Positions 1-8,437 of a DNA stretch of 64,000 bases are shown here, in pieces. Under the pieces are notes generated by a model, which saw only the letters and a list, made by a program, of their open reading frames with translations, was not told the DNA's origin and made no database searches. This DNA comes from Azospirillum oleiclasticum (GTDB lineage Bacteria > Pseudomonadota > Alphaproteobacteria > Azospirillales > Azospirillaceae): the NCBI RefSeq assembly GCF_013423485.1, contig NZ_JABFFR010000019.1:62001-126000 (forward strand), given 5' to 3'. Positions within the stretch are counted from its first letter, which is position 1; every line of letters starts with the position of its first letter. Both the position numbers and the translations under genes were made by a program.

Positions 1-387
1 GTCGTCGATGTGGTCGACGGGCGCAAGGGCCGGCAGGTATCCGCGATCCATGCCGTGGACAGGTCCACGGCCCGCCCTGCCGCGCCGACGACGATGGCCG
101 GCGCTCGTCCAGCCGGTGATCGTTCCGCCACGCCACGTCGTTCGCCCCCTCCGGCGCGTGCCGCTGTCGCCGGAGCCGGCGAACCGGTGGAGGGCACCGT
201 CAAATGGTACAACGGCGAGAAGGGGTACGGCTTCGTCGCGCTGGATGGCGGCGGACGCGACGTGTTCGTGCATGCGAGCACGCTGGAGAGCGCCGGGCTG
301 TCACGACTGGACGAGAACCAGCGGGTGCGGATGACCGTCCGGCAGGGCGAGAAAGGACCGGAGGCATCTTCGATCCACGCGCTGTGA
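1..387 (+). CDS. Double cold-shock domain protein (3' part)
   Basis: The reading frame is open from the first base, so the start lies outside the window. The first residues (VVDVVDGRKGRQVSAIHAVD) look like the last strand of one cold-shock domain. A proline/arginine-rich linker of about 40 residues follows, then a complete second domain beginning GTVKWYNGEKGYGFV. RNP1 (KGYGFVAL) and RNP2 (DVFVHA) are intact. The second domain ends with SSIHAL, matching the end of the first. Two-domain cold-shock proteins of about 180-200 residues are common in alphaproteobacteria and bind RNA or single-stranded DNA in the cytoplasm. Which process this one serves cannot be read from the sequence. Confidence 0.88.
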   Translation, partial: VVDVVDGRKGRQVSAIHAVDRSTARPAAPTTMAGARPAGDRSATPRRSPPPARAAVAGAGEPVEGTVKWYNGEKGYGFVALDGGGRDVFVHASTLESAGLSRLDENQRVRMTVRQGEKGPEASSIHAL

Positions 388-584
388 TACGCCGGCGGGG
401 GTGCGACAACCTGTATAAGAAAATTCTTGATCGCAATCTTGACCGTCCGTATGCCCAACAGACATACTCCTCATTCCGCACCGCGGCATAACCGCGGAGG
501 ACGGGACGGGAAGCATTCACACAACGGGTGACGCTCCGCGGCCGGAAGCCGTGGGCCGAACGCCGAGGGGCAAGGAAGCGAGAC

Positions 585-1043
585 ATGCCGAACCGCAAGC
601 TGATACCCGACGTGATCACCGGCCAGGATCTCGTCTGCATGGCGCCCGGCACCCCGGTGCGCGACGCCGTGCGGATGATGGCGGAGAAGCGCATCGGCGC
701 CATTCTGGTGATGGAGAATGGAAGCCTGAAGGGCATCTTCACCGAACGCGACGTCACCGTCCGCGTGGTCGCCGCCGGCCTCGACGCCGAGCGGACCGCG
801 CTGGAGGAGGTGATGACCGCCGCGCCCGACACGCTGCCGCCTGACGCCAAGGCGATCGAGGCGCTGTCGCTGATGGAGGAGCGTCGCTACCGTCACCTGC
901 CTGTGGTGGCGGCCGACGGTACAGTGAAGGGGATCGTCTCCATCCGCGACCTGTTCGCCGTGGTCCGCCTCTCCCTGGAGGAGGAGATCAAGACGCGGGA
1001 GGAGTTCATGTTCGGCAGCGGCTATTCGGCCGGGGTCGCGTGA
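585..1043 (+). CDS. CBS-domain protein
   Basis: A 152-residue cytoplasmic protein made of two CBS motifs with no attached catalytic domain. The pattern is typical of stand-alone CBS pairs: VRDAVRMMAEKRIGAILV, then GIFTERDVTVRVV in the first half, and AIEALSLMEERRYRHLPVV with GIVSIRDLF in the second. CBS pairs bind adenine nucleotides and act as energy or redox sensors. The ATG at 585 is preferred to the in-frame GTG at 528 because the 19 residues before it are arginine-rich and unlike the family, and a purine-rich GGAAGCGAG lies just upstream. The gene stands alone on this strand, 103 bp before the next one. Confidence 0.85.
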   Translation: MPNRKLIPDVITGQDLVCMAPGTPVRDAVRMMAEKRIGAILVMENGSLKGIFTERDVTVRVVAAGLDAERTALEEVMTAAPDTLPPDAKAIEALSLMEERRYRHLPVVAADGTVKGIVSIRDLFAVVRLSLEEEIKTREEFMFGSGYSAGVA

Positions 1044-1071
1044 CCATCCGGCGGGCGGAGGCGGCTTCGGC

Positions 1072-1100
1072 TTGACCTCATCCACCTCCGCCCCGATATT
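1072..1100 (+). promoter_or_regulatory. Sigma-70 type promoter before the DUF2889 gene
   Basis: TTGACC at 1072-1077 and GATATT at 1095-1100 are separated by exactly 17 bp. This places a start point near 1107, about 40 bp before the ATG at 1146, which is itself preceded by AAGGA. The match is by eye only. Confidence 0.45.
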
Positions 1101-1145
1101 CCGCACTGCAAACTTTTCGATTTTCGTTGCGCATCAAGGACCGCC

Positions 1146-1760
1146 ATGCCGCTTTCCCCGTCCGCCGACCGCGAGCCCATCCACACCCGCCGGATCACCT
1201 GCCGGGGGTATCGCCGTGCGGACGGCCTGTGGGACGTCGAGGGCCAACTGACCGACGTCAAGACCTACGACTTTCAGACCGAGGAATGCGGCCTGCGCGA
1301 GCCCGGCGACCCGATCCACGAGATGTGGGTGCGGCTGACGCTGGACGACGACTTCATCGTGCGCGGGGTCGAGGCGGTGACCGACAAGAGCCCGTATCTC
1401 TCCTGCGGCGTCGTGACGTCGAAGTTCCAGTCGCTGGTCGGGTTGACCATCCGGTCGGGATGGACGCGGGCGGTGAAGGAGCGACTCGGAGGACCGCAGG
1501 CCTGCACCCACCTCGTGGAGCTGCTGGGGCCCATCGCCACCACGGCTTTCCAGACCATCTATCCGGTCCTCGCCCGCGAACAGGCCGACCGCGCGCGGCA
1601 GGACAGGGCCGCCGGCCGGACCGCGCCGCCACGGCGCGGCCGGCCGGCGCTGCTCAACATGTGCCACATCTTCGCCAGCGACGGCCCGGTGACGCGCGAC
1701 CTCTGGCCGGAACACTACACCGGCCCCGTGGACGCCCCGGCCGCGGAGGCCGCGGAGTAG
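1146..1760 (+). CDS. DUF2889 family protein
   Basis: A 204-residue protein that reads as a DUF2889 member: an early HTRRITCRGYRRADGLWDVEG segment, conserved aspartates around TYDF, and the CGVVTSKFQSLVGLTI and CTHLVELLGPIATTAFQTIY blocks. The biochemical function of this family is not established. The protein has no signal peptide or membrane segment and ends with a short acidic/alanine tail. The start at 1146 has AAGGA six bases upstream. It is transcribed alone and converges on the ribbon-helix-helix gene. Confidence 0.8.
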   Translation: MPLSPSADREPIHTRRITCRGYRRADGLWDVEGQLTDVKTYDFQTEECGLREPGDPIHEMWVRLTLDDDFIVRGVEAVTDKSPYLSCGVVTSKFQSLVGLTIRSGWTRAVKERLGGPQACTHLVELLGPIATTAFQTIYPVLAREQADRARQDRAAGRTAPPRRGRPALLNMCHIFASDGPVTRDLWPEHYTGPVDAPAAEAAE

Positions 1761-1802
1761 GCGCCGTCCGACGGCGGCTCGCGCCCGGCCGGGGTTCCGG
1801 CG

Positions 1803-2303
1803 TCAGGCCTCGAGCCCCGTGGCCGCGCGGCCGCTGCTGCCGGGCGGTTTGATGGACCCGGACACCTCGCTGCCGTTTCCGGTCGGACCGCCGGTGCCCG
1901 ATGACGCGTCGCCGTCGTCGTCGGGCGGCAGCTCGAACGGCGTTCCGACGAAGGGATCGCCGCCGCGGCCATGGCCCGCGCGCGAATGCCCGTCCTCGGT
2001 CTGGGCGTTCCGGAAATAGGACACGATGAACGTGCGGACCGCCGATGTCAGGGTGACGTCCGACGAGTCGGCGGTCGTTCCCTTGCGGCGGTTCTGTTCC
2101 TCCAGCCGGTTCTTGATACGCGAGCAGACGTCGTTCACCGACATCCGCTCACGCCCGGCGATCTCTTCCAGCGCGGTCCACATCGACGGCTCGAGCCGCA
2201 TGCTCGTGCGGTGCCCGTCGAGCATGATGTTCATGCTTTTGAGCGGCGCGACGCCCACCTGCCGGATGGTGGCCTTCGCCTTCGGCCCGCGACGTTTCGA
2301 CAT
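1803..2303 (-). CDS. Ribbon-helix-helix DNA-binding protein
   Basis: A 166-residue protein. The region around residues 25-75 reads as a ribbon-helix-helix fold of the RHH_4 type: a basic beta strand (GHRTSMRLEPSMWTALEEIA) followed by a helical segment with SVNDVCSRI. The C-terminal half (about residues 105-166) is rich in Gly, Asp, Ser and Pro and is probably disordered. Such proteins are small transcription regulators. Short TTGCA-type repeats lie 60-100 bp upstream of its start and could be its own operator. The target genes are unknown. Confidence 0.78.
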   Translation of the reverse strand: MSKRRGPKAKATIRQVGVAPLKSMNIMLDGHRTSMRLEPSMWTALEEIAGRERMSVNDVCSRIKNRLEEQNRRKGTTADSSDVTLTSAVRTFIVSYFRNAQTEDGHSRAGHGRGGDPFVGTPFELPPDDDGDASSGTGGPTGNGSEVSGSIKPPGSSGRAATGLEA

Positions 2304-2364
2304 GCCTTGACCCTCTTCGCGCCGTCAGCGCCCCCCGGCAACAGCCTTCGGGGCGCGTAAAGTG

Positions 2365-2407
2365 GTTGCACAAGTTGCAATGTACAAAATGCGACGCGAA
2401 ATGCAAC
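2365..2407. promoter_or_regulatory. Possible operator with GTTGCA repeats
   Basis: GTTGCA occurs at 2365-2370 and again at 2374-2379 (9-bp spacing). The inverted form TGCAAC is at 2402-2407. The cluster lies in a relatively AT-rich stretch 62 bp upstream of the ribbon-helix-helix gene, which is the natural candidate to bind it. No experiment or alignment supports this yet. Confidence 0.3.
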
Positions 2408-2506
2408 CGAGTGCGCAGCTTCACTTACGCAAAGTTGGGGGTTTGCCTCTCAATGGTTGAATGCGTATGTATGTATTTGCTCGGTTACCGCTCCGGCACC
2501 TGTGTT

Positions 2507-2782
2507 TCAACCCGCTTCCTGCGGGGTCCGGGTGGTCAGCGCCAGGGCATGCACCCGCTCCGCCAATTCGTCGGCCAGCAGGGCGTAGACCATCCGTTGG
2601 CGCTCGACCCGCGACCTGCCCTCGAAGGCGGCGGAGACGACGGTGACGTTGAAATGGGTTTCCCCCTCCGGCCGGGCGCCGGAATGACCGGCGTGGCGGT
2701 GCGACTCGTCCACCACGTCCAGGCGCGACGGCGCCAGGGCGTCGGTGAGCTTGCGGCGGATGCGGTCGGCGTAGCTGGTCAT
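2507..2782 (-). CDS. BolA family protein
   Basis: A 91-residue BolA-like protein. It has the family's class-II KH-like layout: an N-terminal helix (RIRRKLTDALAPSRLDVVDES), the H-rich loop around HRHAGHSGA, then THFNVTVVSAAFEGRSRVERQRMVYALLADEL. BolA proteins work with monothiol glutaredoxins in iron-sulfur cluster trafficking or act as transcription regulators. The divergent neighbour is a J-domain protein, an arrangement I believe is common in related genomes, but no functional link is visible. Confidence 0.9.
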   Translation of the reverse strand: MTSYADRIRRKLTDALAPSRLDVVDESHRHAGHSGARPEGETHFNVTVVSAAFEGRSRVERQRMVYALLADELAERVHALALTTRTPQEAG

Positions 2783-2904
2783 GGTGCTCTCCTCCGATCA
2801 GGGAATGTTCCGAGTTGGACCGCGGAAACAAGGGCTGTCAAGGCATGCCCGTCCGGCGTTCGAGCGCGCTTGCCAGCGGCGGCGGGCCTACCCATACTCC
2901 GACG

Positions 2905-3483
2905 ATGCAACGCAATCGTGCTCGTCTGAACGACCGCCGTTTCGACCAGCCGCCGCCGTCCGTCCGCGGCTGCGACCATCCCGGCTGTTCCGGGGAAGGG
3001 GCGCACCGGGCGCCGAAGGCGCGCGACCGGCTGAACGAGTACTACTGGTTCTGCCTGGACCATGTGCGCGAATACAACCGCGCCTGGGATTTCTACGCCG
3101 GCATGTCACCCGAGCAGATCGAGGCGGAGGTGCGGCGCGACACCACCTGGCAGCGGCCGAGCTGGCCGCTCGGCTTCTGGAGCGTGCAGGAGAAGTTCCT
3201 GCGCGACCGCGTGGTCAAGGGCTTCGGCTTCGAATTCGCGCGTGAAGGCGGCGGCGGCACGGACGAGACCCTGCGCCGCCCGGTGCCGCGCACCCCGGAA
3301 GAGGACGCGCTGGCCGTGCTGGAGCTGTCGCCCCCCGTCGATTTCGCCCGGATCAAGGCCCGTTACCGCGAATTGGTGAAAATCCACCATCCCGACACCA
3401 ATGGTGGCGCCAAATCCGCCGAAGAACGGTTGAAGGAAATCAATCAGGCCTACAATGTGCTGAAAGCCTGTTATGGTGCCTGA
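2905..3483 (+). CDS. J-domain (DnaJ-like) protein
   Basis: A 192-residue protein with a C-terminal J-domain (about residues 135-192) carrying the HPD triad at 162-164 and the ARYRELVKIHHPD and INQAYNVLKA helices. The N-terminal part has two cysteine-containing segments (CDHPGC and WFCLDH), which may be a small zinc site. J-domains stimulate Hsp70 ATPase activity and the partner is normally DnaK. The start at 2905 is chosen over the longer frame at 2815 because the extra 30 residues overlap the promoter region and look non-coding. cobS follows 45 bp downstream. Confidence 0.85.
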   Translation: MQRNRARLNDRRFDQPPPSVRGCDHPGCSGEGAHRAPKARDRLNEYYWFCLDHVREYNRAWDFYAGMSPEQIEAEVRRDTTWQRPSWPLGFWSVQEKFLRDRVVKGFGFEFAREGGGGTDETLRRPVPRTPEEDALAVLELSPPVDFARIKARYRELVKIHHPDTNGGAKSAEERLKEINQAYNVLKACYGA

Positions 3484-3528
3484 CCGCGGCCCCGGCGAAC
3501 CATCGCCGCCGGCCGCACCCGCCGCCGG

Positions 3529-4566
3529 ATGAGCAAGCACGACCCCCAGCAGAAGACCGACATGCCAGCAAACGGAGCCACGAAGGCCATCTCGGCCCAG
3601 TTCGACCATGTGCCCGACATCACCGTGTCGGTGCGCCAGACATTCGGCATCGACACCGACATGGAGGTGCCCGCCTTCAGCCAGCGCACCGAGCATGTGC
3701 CGGATGTGGACGACGCCTACCGCTTCGACCGCGACACCACGCTCGCCATTCTGGCCGGCTTCGCGCACAACCGCCGCGTCATGGTCCAGGGCTATCACGG
3801 CACCGGCAAGTCCACCCACATCGAGCAGGTCGCCGCCCGTCTCAACTGGCCCTGCATCCGCGTGAACCTGGACAGCCACATCAGCCGCATCGACCTGATG
3901 GGCAAGGACGCCATCGTTCTGCGCGACGGCATGCAGGTGACCGAATACCGCGAGGGCATCCTGCCCTGGGCGCTGCAGAACGCCTGCGCGCTGGTGTTCG
4001 ACGAGTACGACGCCGGCCGTCCCGACGTGATGTTCGTGATCCAGCGCGTGCTGGAGGTGGAAGGCAAGCTGACGCTGCTCGACCAGAACCGCGTCATCCG
4101 CCCGCACCCGGCCTTCCGCCTGTTCGCCACCGCGAACACCGTGGGGCTGGGCGACACCACCGGCCTCTACCACGGCACGCAGCAGATCAACCAGGGTCAG
4201 ATGGACCGCTGGAACATCGTGGCGACCCTGAACTACCTGCCGCACGACGAGGAGACGGAGATCGTCCTGGCCAAGGCGCCGGTCTGGAACGACGACAAGG
4301 GCCGCAAGACCGTGAGCGCCATGGTGCGCCTGGCCGACATGACCCGCGCCGGCTTCATCAACGGCGACATCTCCACCGTGATGAGCCCGCGCACGGTCAT
4401 CACCTGGGCCGAGAACGCCAAGATCTTCAACGACGTGGCCTTCGCCTTCCGGATCACCTTCCTCAACAAGTGCGACGAGGTCGAACGCCCCACGGTCGCC
4501 GAATACTACCAGCGCTGCTTCGGCACCGAGCTGCCGGAGACGGGGGTGCGGGTGAACGTGGTGTAA
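3529..4566 (+). CDS. cobS: Cobaltochelatase subunit CobS
   Basis: A 345-residue AAA+ ATPase of the MoxR/CobS type. The Walker A motif GYHGTGKS is at 88-95 and a Walker B-like [10 protein letters not shown] around 153-162. Length and the N-terminal [14 protein letters not shown] block match CobS of aerobic cobalamin synthesis. CobS works with CobT and CobN to insert cobalt into hydrogenobyrinic acid a,c-diamide. cobN is not in this window. Two starts are possible (3529 and 3562); the longer is kept. cobT follows after 127 bp in the same direction. Confidence 0.93.
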   Translation: MSKHDPQQKTDMPANGATKAISAQFDHVPDITVSVRQTFGIDTDMEVPAFSQRTEHVPDVDDAYRFDRDTTLAILAGFAHNRRVMVQGYHGTGKSTHIEQVAARLNWPCIRVNLDSHISRIDLMGKDAIVLRDGMQVTEYREGILPWALQNACALVFDEYDAGRPDVMFVIQRVLEVEGKLTLLDQNRVIRPHPAFRLFATANTVGLGDTTGLYHGTQQINQGQMDRWNIVATLNYLPHDEETEIVLAKAPVWNDDKGRKTVSAMVRLADMTRAGFINGDISTVMSPRTVITWAENAKIFNDVAFAFRITFLNKCDEVERPTVAEYYQRCFGTELPETGVRVNVV

Positions 4567-4693
4567 GAGCCGTTCCGGCGGTCGGCGGTCTGCCGACCGA
4601 CCGTCGCCTCGAACGGCCGGACTCGGACCCGGGTGCCCCGTCGCCGCGAGGCGGTGCACCGTCGGTCCACCGTGTGAAGCGATTGCCGAGACC

Positions 4694-6553
4694 ATGACCC
4701 AGCCCGAATCCCCCATCGAGATTTTCAAGCGTTCCACCGCGGCCTCCATGCGCGCGATCGCCGGGCGGGAGGATCTGCAGGTCGGCTTCTCGACCGAGCC
4801 GCCGGGCATCGCCGGGGCGCGGGTTCGGGTGCCGGTGCCGCCGCGCGACCTGAACCCGCAGGACGTGGCGACGGTGCGCGGCGCCGCCGACGCGGTGTCG
4901 CTGCGGCTGCGCTTCCACGACAACGCGGTGCACGCGCAGCGCATGCCCATCGGCGACAGCGCGCGCGCCGCCTTCGACGCCATGGAGCAGGCGCGCTGCG
5001 AGGCGCTGGGCGCCCGCGCGCTGGCGGGTGTGGCGCACAACCTTGAGGCGGCCCTCGACGAGCGATACCGGCGCCAGGGCTTCGACCGCATGGTCGAGCG
5101 CGACCAGGTGCCGCTGCCGGAGGTGCTGCGGCTGGTGGCGCGCGAGGCGCTGACCGGCGCCGCCCCGCCGGCGAACGCCCGCCACGCGGTCGATCTCTGG
5201 CGTCCGTGGATCGAGGAGAAGCTGGGCGGCAACCTCGGCAAGCTCGACTCGGTCATCGCCGACCAGGACGCCTACGCCCGCGCCGTGCGCCGCCTGCTGG
5301 CCGACCTCGACATGGAGGTAGGGTCGGAGGCCGAGCCCGAGGAGGGCGAGGAGGACGACCGCGACCAGCAGTCCGACCAGAACGACAGCCAGCCCGACGA
5401 CGGCCAGACCCGCGGAGAGGACGACAGCACCGCCGAGGGCGAGTCGATGACCGCCCCGGAAACCCGCGAGAGCGAGAGCGGCGACAGCGCCGAGGACGGC
5501 GGCGAGGACGGCGAGGCCGAGATGGGCGAGGGCGAGGGGGCGGAGGAGCCGGCCGGCCCCGGACAGCCCTGGCGCCCCGACGCGTCGCGCCGCAACGACC
5601 CGGATCCGAACGCCTACCGCGCCTTCGTCACCCAGTTCGACGAGGTGGTCGACGCCGCCGAGCTGTGCGATCCGGAGGAGCTGGCGCGCCTGCGCCACAT
5701 GCTGGACCAGCAGCTCCAGCATCTCCAGGGCGTCATCTCCAAGCTGGCCAACCGGTTGCAGCGCCGGCTGATGGCGCAGCAGCAGCGCGCCTGGGACTTC
5801 GACCTGGAGGAGGGGCTGCTGGACGCCGCCCGTCTCGCCCGCGTGGTGGCCAACCCGGTGCTGCCGCTGTCCTTCAAGAAGGAGAAGGAGACCACCTTCC
5901 GCGACACGGTGGTGTCGCTGCTGATCGACAATTCCGGGTCGATGCGCGGCCGCCCCATCTCGATCGCCGCGATGAGCGCCGACATCCTGGCGCGCACGCT
6001 GGAGCGCTGTGCGGTGAAAGTGGAGATCCTGGGCTTCACCACCCGCGCCTGGAAGGGCGGGCAGGCGCGCGAGCGCTGGATCCAAGCCGGCAAGCCGGCC
6101 AACCCCGGCCGCCTGAACGACCTGCGCCACATCGTCTACAAGTCCGCCGACGCGCCCTGGCGCCGCGCCCGCAAGAATCTGGGCCTGATGCTGCGCGAGG
6201 GCATCCTGAAGGAGAACATCGACGGCGAGGCGCTGCTGTGGGCGCACAACCGGCTGATCGCACGGTCGGAGCAGCGGCGCATCCTGATGGTCATCTCCGA
6301 CGGCGCACCGGTGGACGACAGCACCTTGTCGGTGAATTCCGGCAACTATCTGGAACGCCACCTGCGCCGGGTGATCGAGGAGATCGAGACGCGCTCGCCG
6401 GTGGAGCTGGTCGCCATCGGCATCGGCCACGACGTCACGCGCTACTACCGCCGCGCCGTGACCATCGTGGATGTGGAGCAGCTCGGCGGCACCGTCATGA
6501 ACAAGCTGGCCGAGTTGTTCGAAGAGGATATGGCGGGGCCGCGGCGGCGGTGA
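4694..6553 (+). CDS. cobT: Cobaltochelatase subunit CobT
   Basis: A 619-residue protein with the classic CobT plan. An N-terminal region is followed by a very acidic linker (about residues 215-300, runs of Glu/Asp) and a C-terminal von Willebrand A domain. The metal-ion-dependent adhesion motif is DNSGSMRG (about residue 413), with a later SDGAPVDDS block. CobT pairs with the AAA+ subunit CobS as magnesium chelatase subunit D pairs with I. It converges on the small exported protein gene with a 15-bp gap. Confidence 0.93.
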   Translation: MTQPESPIEIFKRSTAASMRAIAGREDLQVGFSTEPPGIAGARVRVPVPPRDLNPQDVATVRGAADAVSLRLRFHDNAVHAQRMPIGDSARAAFDAMEQARCEALGARALAGVAHNLEAALDERYRRQGFDRMVERDQVPLPEVLRLVAREALTGAAPPANARHAVDLWRPWIEEKLGGNLGKLDSVIADQDAYARAVRRLLADLDMEVGSEAEPEEGEEDDRDQQSDQNDSQPDDGQTRGEDDSTAEGESMTAPETRESESGDSAEDGGEDGEAEMGEGEGAEEPAGPGQPWRPDASRRNDPDPNAYRAFVTQFDEVVDAAELCDPEELARLRHMLDQQLQHLQGVISKLANRLQRRLMAQQQRAWDFDLEEGLLDAARLARVVANPVLPLSFKKEKETTFRDTVVSLLIDNSGSMRGRPISIAAMSADILARTLERCAVKVEILGFTTRAWKGGQARERWIQAGKPANPGRLNDLRHIVYKSADAPWRRARKNLGLMLREGILKENIDGEALLWAHNRLIARSEQRRILMVISDGAPVDDSTLSVNSGNYLERHLRRVIEEIETRSPVELVAIGIGHDVTRYYRRAVTIVDVEQLGGTVMNKLAELFEEDMAGPRRR

Positions 6554-6568
6554 GCGCCGCCGCCCGCG

Positions 6569-7081
6569 TCACTGCAGGCTGCGCTGCATCTCCTCGAAAT
6601 TGCGGGCGAAGCCGTTGAGGGCGAAGTCGATGTCCTTGCGGCCGGCGCGGGTGAAGTTGACCCGCACCAGCACCGACGCGCCGTTGCGGAACTGGTCGAG
6701 GATGCGCCCGGACATGAAGTTCGGGAACATGCACATGTTGATGGTGGCGATGTGCGTCTCGATGCGCGGCTGCCGGTCGACGCGGATGGCGCAGGATTCC
6801 ACCATCCCCTGGCTGGTCGTCAGGAACAAGTGGTAGTCGTTGCCGGTGGGAATGACGCTGAGCGCCACGAACCCGACATCCTTGCCCTCCTCGAACAGGC
6901 GGTAGGTCATCAGACGGCAGAGCTTGCTGTCGGTCATCCGGTCGATGTCGCACTGGCTCGTCCAGACGCCCTCCGGACCCAGTTCTGCGCCGCTTTTTGA
7001 GAAATCGACGGCGGAGGCCGGGGTGGCGATCGATGCGGTCAGCATGACCGCCAGCAGTGTCACGAATACGGTCCAGCGCAT
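6569..7081 (-). CDS. Small exported protein, IalB-like pattern
   Basis: A 170-residue protein with a clear signal peptide: a short basic start, a hydrophobic core (TVFVTLLAVMLTASIA) and a cleavage-like site after TPASA. The mature part is all-beta in character with spaced cysteines (SQCD, SKLCRL, ESCAIR, INMCMF). This recalls the invasion-associated locus B family of periplasmic proteins, but the match is only a pattern. The start at 7081 is fixed by a strong GAGGGG ribosome site and the signal peptide; the longer frame upstream to 7432 lacks support. Function unknown. Confidence 0.65.
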   Translation of the reverse strand: MRWTVFVTLLAVMLTASIATPASAVDFSKSGAELGPEGVWTSQCDIDRMTDSKLCRLMTYRLFEEGKDVGFVALSVIPTGNDYHLFLTTSQGMVESCAIRVDRQPRIETHIATINMCMFPNFMSGRILDQFRNGASVLVRVNFTRAGRKDIDFALNGFARNFEEMQRSLQ

Positions 7082-7224
7082 GGCCTCGGCCCCTCGGCGT
7101 GGTTGCGATAAAGCGCCTGAACGCCCGCGCGGATTATAGGCGCAACCCTTTCGGCGACAAGCGATTCCGGGCACCCCGCATGCGCGACCCGGCGGTTGCC
7201 AACCGGTCGCGGCATCGCCGCGCA

Positions 7225-7252
7225 TGCGAACGGTTCTCATTCCTGCTTGACA
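7225..7252 (+). promoter_or_regulatory. Fur-like box and -35 element before the iron-binding protein gene
   Basis: TGCGAACGGTTCTCA at 7225-7239 read on the minus strand is TGAGAACCGTTCGCA. This agrees with the Fur consensus TGANAATNATTNTCA at 12 of 15 positions, counting N positions. A TTGACA at 7247-7252 lies 8 bp downstream, so a bound repressor would overlap the promoter. The -10 hexamer is not obvious. Confidence 0.45.
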
Positions 7253-7346
7253 GACCAAGGCGAGGCCGGCACGGTACGGCCCGCCGGCGCACGGCGCCGC
7301 CATCCGCATGACCCCACCGACACAAAAGCCGAGAGGGACCGACCCG

Positions 7347-8372
7347 ATGGACTTCCGCACCCGCAGCCTCTTCGCCGCCGTCCTCGGTGCCGCGATCCTC
7401 GCGGCGGGCACAGCCTCCGCGGCCGAGGTCAACCTCTACTCCGCGCGCCACTACGACACCGATAAGGCGCTCTACGAGACCTTCACCAAGCAGACCGGCA
7501 TCAAGGTCAACCTCATCGAGGGCAAGGAGGAGGAGCTCATCGAGCGCATGCGCAACGAGGGCGGCAACAGCCCGGCGGATCTGCTGATCACCGTCGATGC
7601 CGGCCGTCTCTGGCGGGCGCAGGACGCCGGTGTTCTCCAGCCGACCAAGTCGGCGATCCTGGAGAAGGCCATCCCCGCCCACCTGCGCGAGCCGGAGGGC
7701 TATTGGTTCGGCATCTCCAAGCGCGCCCGCGTGCTGATCTACAACAAGGCCGCGGTCAAGCCGTCGGAGCTTGGCAGCTACGAGGATCTGGCCGATCCCA
7801 AGTGGAAGGGCCGCGTCCTCATCCGCTCCTCGACCAACGTCTACAACCAGTCGCTGACCGGCTCGATCCTGGCGGCACTGGGCGAGGAGAAGACCGAGGC
7901 GTGGGCGAAGGGGCTCGTCGCCAACATGGCGCGCAAGCCGCAGGGCGGCGACAGCGACCAGATCAAGGCGGTGGCCGCCGGCGAAGGCGACGTCGCGATC
8001 TCCAACACCTACTACTTCGGCCGCATCGCCGGCTCCAGCAAGCCGGAGGACAAGGCCATCGCCGAGAAGCTGGGCGTCTTCTTCCCCGGCCAGCAGGGCC
8101 GCGGCACCCACGTGAACGTCAGCGGCATCGGCGTCGCCAAGAACGCGCCGAACCGCGAGAACGCCGTGAAGTTCATCGAGTATCTGGTGACCCCCGAGGC
8201 CCAGAAGATGTTCGCGGAAAGCAACTACGAGTATCCGGTGGTCGCCGGCGTGGCGGTCCATCCGGTGGTCGCCGCCTGGGGCCCCTTCAAGGAGGACGAG
8301 CTGAACGCCGCCGTCTACGGCAAGAACAACGCCGAGGCGCTGAAGGTCATGGATCGCGCCGGCTGGAAGTAA
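7347..8372 (+). CDS. Ferric iron ABC transporter substrate-binding protein
   Basis: A 341-residue periplasmic protein with a signal peptide (basic start, AAVLGAAILAAGTASAA, cleavage near residue 26). The mature part begins EVNLYSARHYDTDKALYETF, the typical opening of FbpA/FutA/AfuA-type ferric-binding proteins. Conserved tyrosines are present in the SNTYYFGRIAG segment near the expected iron ligands. The ATG at 7347 has GAGAGGG nine bases upstream and gives a proper signal peptide; the frame also opens at 7308. The permease lies about 1 kb away on the other strand, with a pirin gene between them, and no ATPase gene is present here. Confidence 0.9.
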   Translation: MDFRTRSLFAAVLGAAILAAGTASAAEVNLYSARHYDTDKALYETFTKQTGIKVNLIEGKEEELIERMRNEGGNSPADLLITVDAGRLWRAQDAGVLQPTKSAILEKAIPAHLREPEGYWFGISKRARVLIYNKAAVKPSELGSYEDLADPKWKGRVLIRSSTNVYNQSLTGSILAALGEEKTEAWAKGLVANMARKPQGGDSDQIKAVAAGEGDVAISNTYYFGRIAGSSKPEDKAIAEKLGVFFPGQQGRGTHVNVSGIGVAKNAPNRENAVKFIEYLVTPEAQKMFAESNYEYPVVAGVAVHPVVAAWGPFKEDELNAAVYGKNNAEALKVMDRAGWK

Positions 8373-8393
8373 GCCACGGCCGGCGTGGCGCAA

Positions 8394-8428
8394 GGGGCGC
8401 GTCCCTCGGCGGGGACGCGCCCCTTTTT
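8394..8428 (+). terminator. Rho-independent terminator after the iron-binding protein gene
   Basis: Perfect 12-bp stem GGGGCGCGTCCC (8394-8405) and GGGACGCGCCCC (8412-8423), six-base loop, then five T residues at 8424-8428. It lies 21 bp after the stop codon. Confidence 0.9.
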
Positions 8429-8437
8429 ACTGCGCGA

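Noticed and set aside
1053..1093. GGGCGGAGG ... CCTCCGCCC inverted repeat as terminator of the CBS gene
   Set aside because: The loop is 23 bases, there is no T tract, and it overlaps the promoter proposed at 1072-1100.
4567..4693. A separate small gene between cobS and cobT
   Set aside because: The short frames here have no ribosome site and no motif; the 127 bp is best read as a spacer.
3106..5256. A 716-codon open frame antisense to the J-domain gene, cobS and cobT
   Set aside because: It mirrors strongly coded genes in high-GC DNA, has no domain pattern and is His/Gly/Ala/Val-rich as expected of a shadow frame.
7082..7432. N-terminal extension of the small exported protein to 7432
   Set aside because: It would bury the signal peptide and cross the Fur-like region; a strong ribosome site supports the start at 7081.
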